NCBI RefSeq assembly: GCF_027568575.1
Contig: NZ_JANUVP010000003.1
Origin: Caldifermentibacillus hisashii
Lineage (GTDB): Bacteria > Bacillota > Bacilli > Bacillales > Caldibacillaceae
Length of the DNA: 64,000 nucleotides
Reading direction: 5' to 3' (one strand)
Made by a program: the position numbers and the translations under genes. The notes below the pieces were generated by a model. It did no database searches. It was not told the DNA's origin and worked only from the letters and a program-made list of their open reading frames with translations. Every line of letters begins with the position of its first letter. Position 1 is the first letter of the stretch. Below are positions 60,230 to 64,000 of this stretch, piece by piece.

Positions 60230-60988
60230 TTGACAATTACTTATTACCATATTCACTACTATGGTCAGGTAGTTTATGAAAATGATTTATACAAACATGT
60301 TCATTTTCCGGAAATGTTAATATATTACAGCGGAAATTTTATTCAGTTTAAATCAATGCCATCATTACAAGAGTTTGCTCACGCTGCTGATTATTTACTT
60401 GAATTTCATAAGAGAAATGGACAAAACCATGTTCAGTTCTACTTCCCTCCTAATCAGAAACCTACAAAAGAGTTTATTGATTATTTTTTAAAAGAGCAAT
60501 ATATTTATAGTTTTACAGAGCTATATGCAATCCGCCCAAAAGAATTTAAATATAGACTATTAAATCCGGAAGTCATTGTTACTGCGGTCGATGAGAATAC
60601 ATTTCCTTATTATCTTGATTTGCAATTTGGTTTTGATGTAAAATTCGGTGTAGAATTTGCGAAACAAAAGGCAAAGATTCATCAAAGACATTTTGAAGAC
60701 TCTTCATTCCTGCAATTATTGGCTTATTATAAAGGAGAACCGGTGGGGACAGTTGACTGTATCATTGGTGACCAAACAGTGGAGTTGGATAACTTGCAAG
60801 TAATGGAAAGATACCGAAACTTAAGTGTGGGCACTGCTTTACAAAAGTATGTTATGGATCACTTCCCGGATCATTGGGTAATTTTAATCGCAGAAGGGGA
60901 AGATACACCGAGAGAAATGTATCAAAAGCAAAATTACCAATATTACGGCTTTCGTTATGAGGCATATAAAGTATTTTATGAAAGTTAA
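60230..60988 (+). CDS. GNAT-family acetyltransferase, two-part protein
   Basis: About 252 residues. The N-terminal 115 have no named domain; the C-terminal 130 are GNAT, with VMERYRNLSVGTALQKYV as acetyl-CoA loop and IAEGEDTPREMYQKQNY following. Bacillus relatives of this size are annotated GNAT with unknown substrate. The start is likely TTG 60230, 10 bp after AGGTGGAAAGGG; a longer frame exists upstream in the ltaS terminator region. An SDR gene follows at 20 bp. Confidence 0.8.
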   Translation: MTITYYHIHYYGQVVYENDLYKHVHFPEMLIYYSGNFIQFKSMPSLQEFAHAADYLLEFHKRNGQNHVQFYFPPNQKPTKEFIDYFLKEQYIYSFTELYAIRPKEFKYRLLNPEVIVTAVDENTFPYYLDLQFGFDVKFGVEFAKQKAKIHQRHFEDSSFLQLLAYYKGEPVGTVDCIIGDQTVELDNLQVMERYRNLSVGTALQKYVMDHFPDHWVILIAEGEDTPREMYQKQNYQYYGFRYEAYKVFYES

Positions 60989-61008
60989 AAGAAGGGGGAG
61001 AGGATGAG

Positions 61009-61791
61009 ATGGAATTAGGACTAACAGATAAAATTGCTCTAGTCACCGGGGGAAGTAAAGGAATTGGGCTTGCCACAGCACTCCAACTTGTAAAAGAAGG
61101 GGCAAAGGTGGCAATATGTGCGAGAAATTTAGATGGATTGGAAAAAGCACAATCGCTAATAAAAGAACAAACGAATGAGGAAGTATTGATCATAGAGGCA
61201 GATGTTAGAAAAGAAGCTGAATGTAAACGGGCCGTGACTACAACAGCAGATTTTTATGGCGGATTAGATATATTGGTAAATAACGCCGGTACAAGTTCAG
61301 CAAATCCGTTTGAAACTGTTGAGACAGAACTATGGCAACAAGATTTAGATTTAAAATTGTTTGGTGCGATCCATTGTTCACGCTTTGCTATTCCATATAT
61401 GCGAAAGAGTGGGCATGGTGCCATTGTTAACGTGACTGCTGCTCTTGCCAAGACTCCAGGTGCGTCATCTTTACCAACAAGTGTCAGCCGTGCAGCGGGC
61501 ATGGCATTGACAAAAGCAATGAGTAAAGATCTAGGCTCTGATCATATCCGAGTCAACACCGTATGTATCGGCTTAGTTCGGAGCGATCAGATCGAAAAAA
61601 TTTGGCAAAAACAAAGACCTGATTTAACCTGGGATGAATATTCCAAAGAAACCGGAAAACATATCCCACTGGGACGAATTGGCGAACCGGAAGAAGCAGC
61701 GAAAGTAATAACTTTTTTAGTCTCCGATGCAGCTTCCTATGTGACGGGAACTTCTGTTAATATTGACGGTGGCAGTGCAGGGGTACTGTAA
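61009..61791 (+). CDS. Short-chain dehydrogenase/reductase
   Basis: 260 residues, classical SDR. TGGSKGIGLATA (cofactor), VNNAGTSSAN, catalytic Ser in VNVTAALAK region and S-x-x-RAAG-M-A-LT in place of the normal Y-x3-K (SVSRAAGMALTKA), so the tyrosine and lysine appear replaced. C-terminal ASYVTGTSVNIDGGSAG is standard. Without the Tyr/Lys pair, activity is doubtful or uses other residues; this substitution is seen in some bacterial SDR groups. AAGGGGGAGAGGATGAG precedes ATG 61009. It probably shares a transcript with the GNAT gene. Confidence 0.85.
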   Translation: MELGLTDKIALVTGGSKGIGLATALQLVKEGAKVAICARNLDGLEKAQSLIKEQTNEEVLIIEADVRKEAECKRAVTTTADFYGGLDILVNNAGTSSANPFETVETELWQQDLDLKLFGAIHCSRFAIPYMRKSGHGAIVNVTAALAKTPGASSLPTSVSRAAGMALTKAMSKDLGSDHIRVNTVCIGLVRSDQIEKIWQKQRPDLTWDEYSKETGKHIPLGRIGEPEEAAKVITFLVSDAASYVTGTSVNIDGGSAGVL

Positions 61792-61813
61792 GTTTTCGAC
61801 ATATGGTGTAAAT

Positions 61814-61841
61814 CGAGGACCGGATACAAATTCGGTCCTCG
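61814..61841. terminator. Hairpin after the SDR gene
   Basis: A perfect 9-bp stem CGAGGACCG / CGGTCCTCG with a 10-nt loop. The tail is GTTACC rather than a T-run, so terminator function is uncertain. Confidence 0.45.
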
Positions 61842-61974
61842 TTACCTGTCAAGAAAAAAATAGCTTTCGACTTTTTACAAATTGCTGTTCCAATCTTCAC
61901 ATATAAAACAGTATAGGCTCGATACTCCAAAAATGCACTTCTTTTAACTTTTTCCTCCTAATTATTGAGCACAG

Positions 61975-62202
61975 TTATAATGAATTCGTTTTATCATCCT
62001 TAAAATCGATTTTTTGCATTTTTTCTAATTCCAGTCTTAGCTTCTCAGTCTCCAGTAAATAATTTTCCTGTTTTAATTTTTCCAACTCAATTTCCTCTTT
62101 AACTAATTTTTGTTTAATTGCAGACTGTTTTCGGAGATGTGATGTTACAATTGCGATAATGGGTATTGAAAACATCATAATAGTTGCAATGATATCTTCC
62201 AT
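61975..62202 (-). CDS. Small membrane protein with coiled coil
   Basis: 75 residues: one N-terminal membrane helix (about 4-20), then a long charged coiled coil (KEEIELEKLKQENYLLETEK and on). The minus-strand start has AGGAGGAG with proper spacing, so it is very likely real. It resembles PspB-like or YdaS-type envelope-stress peptides in layout, but no family was recognised. Monocistronic. Confidence 0.65.
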   Translation of the reverse strand: MEDIIATIMMFSIPIIAIVTSHLRKQSAIKQKLVKEEIELEKLKQENYLLETEKLRLELEKMQKIDFKDDKTNSL

Positions 62203-62476
62203 TTCAAGCTCCTCCTATGTATTTCCTTTCTTTTTATTTTACATGAATGATAAGAATAGAGAAATAGTGATTAGAAAGATTTTGACACATAATGGTTGTG
62301 CGTCCGTACGTCCCATTGATGACATTTTAGGACATAGTGAATGATAACGGTTCCTAAATAGAATTGGGAAATTGAATTGTTCCTAATCATAATCTGACTC
62401 GATTTTTCATAAAATGGACAAGAAGGGGAAACGGGGGGATTCATGTGGCATATCAGATAAAAAAGGGAAAGATCAT

Positions 62477-63094
62477 ATGGTAAAACAAATCATTATTTAC
62501 ATATTGTTATTCTTCGGAGCAGTAATTCAAGGCTTGGCAATGTCTTTATTTTTATTTCCCCATAATATTCCTTCTGGCGGCGGTGCTGGATTAGCGATTC
62601 TGCTTAATCATTTTTTTCATTTTCCTTTAGGATTTGCTTTATGGATTGCAAATGCTGTTTTTTTAATTTTTGCCCTGAATTATTTCGGTTTTACTTGGAC
62701 TATTAAGACGATTTTATCGGTGGCAACAACTTCATTAACAGTCAGTTATATGACCGAAAATGTGTTTTTGACACATATACATATCGGCCTTGATCTGTTG
62801 TTGGGAAGTATTTTTTACGGAATTGGTGTCGGAACTTTGATTCGGGTTGGTTCATCGAGCGGAGGCATGGTCATTCCGTCGTTAATGATTGCGAGAATTA
62901 GAAACTGGAATCCAGGGGTGGTCATGTTTTGGATTAATTTGTGTATTTTTCTCCTTACTTCTGTTGTCATTGATTATAAAATCATTCTATTTGCTATTAT
63001 TTGTCAGTTTCTTTCAACACGGGTGATTGATTATATTTATGTATTGGAAGTCCCTAAAATTCCTTCTTTATCCTTGTCATGGAGAAGAAAATAA
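62477..63094 (+). CDS. YitT/YczE-family membrane protein (DUF161, short)
   Basis: 205 residues with five membrane segments. The hallmark LFLFPHNIPSGGGAGLAILLN and RVGSSSGGMVIPSLMI are those of the YitT_membrane family; the C-terminal DUF2179 domain of full-length YitT is absent. The role of the family in Bacillus is not established. ATG 62477 follows AAAGGGAAAG; a frame from 62414 has no site. It ends at a strong hairpin terminator. Confidence 0.85.
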   Translation: MVKQIIIYILLFFGAVIQGLAMSLFLFPHNIPSGGGAGLAILLNHFFHFPLGFALWIANAVFLIFALNYFGFTWTIKTILSVATTSLTVSYMTENVFLTHIHIGLDLLLGSIFYGIGVGTLIRVGSSSGGMVIPSLMIARIRNWNPGVVMFWINLCIFLLTSVVIDYKIILFAIICQFLSTRVIDYIYVLEVPKIPSLSLSWRRK

Positions 63095-63152
63095 AGGAAA
63101 CTTGGACGTCCTGACCAGTGTGTGTTTCATGACGACAAGTTTCCTTTATTTC
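63090..63152. terminator. Long-stem terminator after the YitT-like gene
   Basis: A perfect 16-bp inverted repeat AAATAAAGGAAACTTG / CAAGTTTCCTTTATTT with a 31-nt loop. It starts at the stop codon. T-rich sequence follows on both strands. Confidence 0.7.
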
Positions 63153-63331
63153 ATCTTAACGGCAATCAAGAGATTCAACAAAGAAGATAGTTGGAGGACG
63201 GGCTGCCCGTATATATCCAATTGGTTTTAACTAACGATAATCGTGTTCTTCGTTCTTGTCCTTAGACATAGATTGGTTTCGTCATCTTATTTTATTAAGC
63301 ATTATAAAGTAATACCGATTGATACAGGGTG

Positions 63332-64000
63332 TTAATTCACATGTAGTCCGCATTCGGTTTTTGCCATGCCGGACCATCTTCCTGCACGAAAGTCTTCATT
63401 TTCTTTGATCGGTCTCGTACACGGGGCACAACCAATGCTCGGATAGCCTTGGTCATGGAGTGGATTATATGGAAGGTTATTTAATTCAATGTATGTCATG
63501 ATTTCATCCCAAGTCCAGTGAATGAGCGGGCAAATTTTTATTTTTTTAAATTTGTGGTCTAGATTAATATATTGTGTATTTTTTCTTAATGGGGATTGTT
63601 CGCGTCGAAGTCCGGAAATCCAGGCAACTGAATCTTTTAAAGCCTCTTCAAGCGGAGCAATTTTTCGCAAATAACAACAAAGGTTTGGTTCCCGCGTCCA
63701 TAGTTCGTCACCATACCGATCTTTTTGTTCAAGAGGCGTTAACTTCGGTCGAACCATTTTCACTTGCAATGAAGGATAACGCTTTTTTACTTCTTCAATT
63801 AAATCATATGTTTCTTGAAAATGTAAATCTGTGTCCAAAAAAATGATCTTGGCATCTTTTTTAATTTTGCTGATTAAATCAATCAATACAATTCCTTCAG
63901 CACCGAAACTGCAGGCATAAATAATTTTGTCATTATACTGGGAATATGCCCACTTTAATATTCCAAAATAATCTCTTTCTTCATCCATGATGGCCGTTGC
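63332..64000 (-). CDS. cysH: Adenylyl-sulfate (APS) reductase, CysH family, N-terminus cut by window edge
   Basis: At least 222 residues; the frame remains open to the right edge and the B. subtilis protein starts about 12-15 residues earlier, so the true start is probably outside. The PAPS-reductase core reads YACSFGAEGIVLIDLI and LDTDLHFQETYDLI. Cys-Cys in NLCCYLRK and C-x2-C in GCAPCTRP give the four ligands of a 4Fe-4S cluster, the mark of APS-type enzymes that use adenylyl sulfate. The catalytic Cys is in the C-terminal KTECGLH. It reduces APS to sulfite in assimilatory sulfate reduction. Sulfur neighbours are presumably to the right. Confidence 0.94.
   Translation of the reverse strand, partial: ATAIMDEERDYFGILKWAYSQYNDKIIYACSFGAEGIVLIDLISKIKKDAKIIFLDTDLHFQETYDLIEEVKKRYPSLQVKMVRPKLTPLEQKDRYGDELWTREPNLCCYLRKIAPLEEALKDSVAWISGLRREQSPLRKNTQYINLDHKFKKIKICPLIHWTWDEIMTYIELNNLPYNPLHDQGYPSIGCAPCTRPIKENEDFRAGRWSGMAKTECGLHVN

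Overview
The window is AT-rich DNA with strong AGGAGG-type ribosome binding sites and frequent TTG/GTG starts. It carries a gerA-type spore germinant receptor operon, a glycine-glycerol-phosphate-free LtaS-type lipoteichoic acid synthase, a CtsR box in front of clpB and csaA. Together these point to an endospore-forming member of the Bacillaceae. The species cannot be named from the window. No rRNA, tRNA or CRISPR array was seen.

Region 1 (1-8.6 kb): a panE-like 3' end, a HAD phosphatase and a CueP-type copper protein, then the operon aroB-aroA-aroC-(aroQ::pheA)-aroE-aroK. This operon covers the shikimate pathway from DAHP to phenylpyruvate except AroD. A consensus promoter (2229-2256) is followed by a 34-codon leader ORF rich in Phe, Tyr and Trp codons and by a terminator with a mutually exclusive antiterminator pairing. 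This looks like classical leader-peptide attenuation of aromatic amino acid synthesis and is the most interesting signal in the window. Several motifs in the Aro proteins look more clostridial than Bacillus-like. AroD and a homoserine dehydrogenase lie separately at 12.1-14.0 kb.

Region 2 (8.6-16.6 kb): a divergent MFS/SgrR-like pair, aroD, hom, a tandem hairpin repeat, a hemolysin III homologue and a zinc alcohol dehydrogenase.

Region 3 (16.9-23.2 kb): a surface-glycan type cluster with three glycosyltransferases, a sulfotransferase-fold protein, a DUF1796 protein and an NAD-sugar epimerase, interspersed with copies of a dispersed repeat.

Region 4 (23.6-31.5 kb): a TauE-like exporter, a LysR regulator, a GNAT protein, the gerAA-AB-AC operon and a bile acid:sodium symporter family protein.

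Region 5 (31.7-37.3 kb): the broken start of a Tn7-like tnsA gene, a two-component system, a tiny membrane-peptide ORF, and an ABC ATPase / anchored protein / large permease set. The last three have visibly higher GC than their neighbours and resemble bacteriocin-associated ABC systems, so they were probably acquired by transfer.

Region 6 (37.8-55.8 kb): an SDR, a tripartite tricarboxylate transporter operon whose tctC is frameshifted, clpB, MFS transporters, a lipase-like hydrolase, YbaK and CsaA proteins, a peptidase S51, a MntA-HepT toxin-antitoxin pair, an AAA ATPase and acetyltransferases, one of them broken.

Region 7 (55.8-64 kb): about 2.3 kb of decayed, gene-poor DNA holding one small unknown gene, then ltaS, a GNAT protein, an SDR, small membrane proteins and a cysH-type APS reductase that runs to the right edge.
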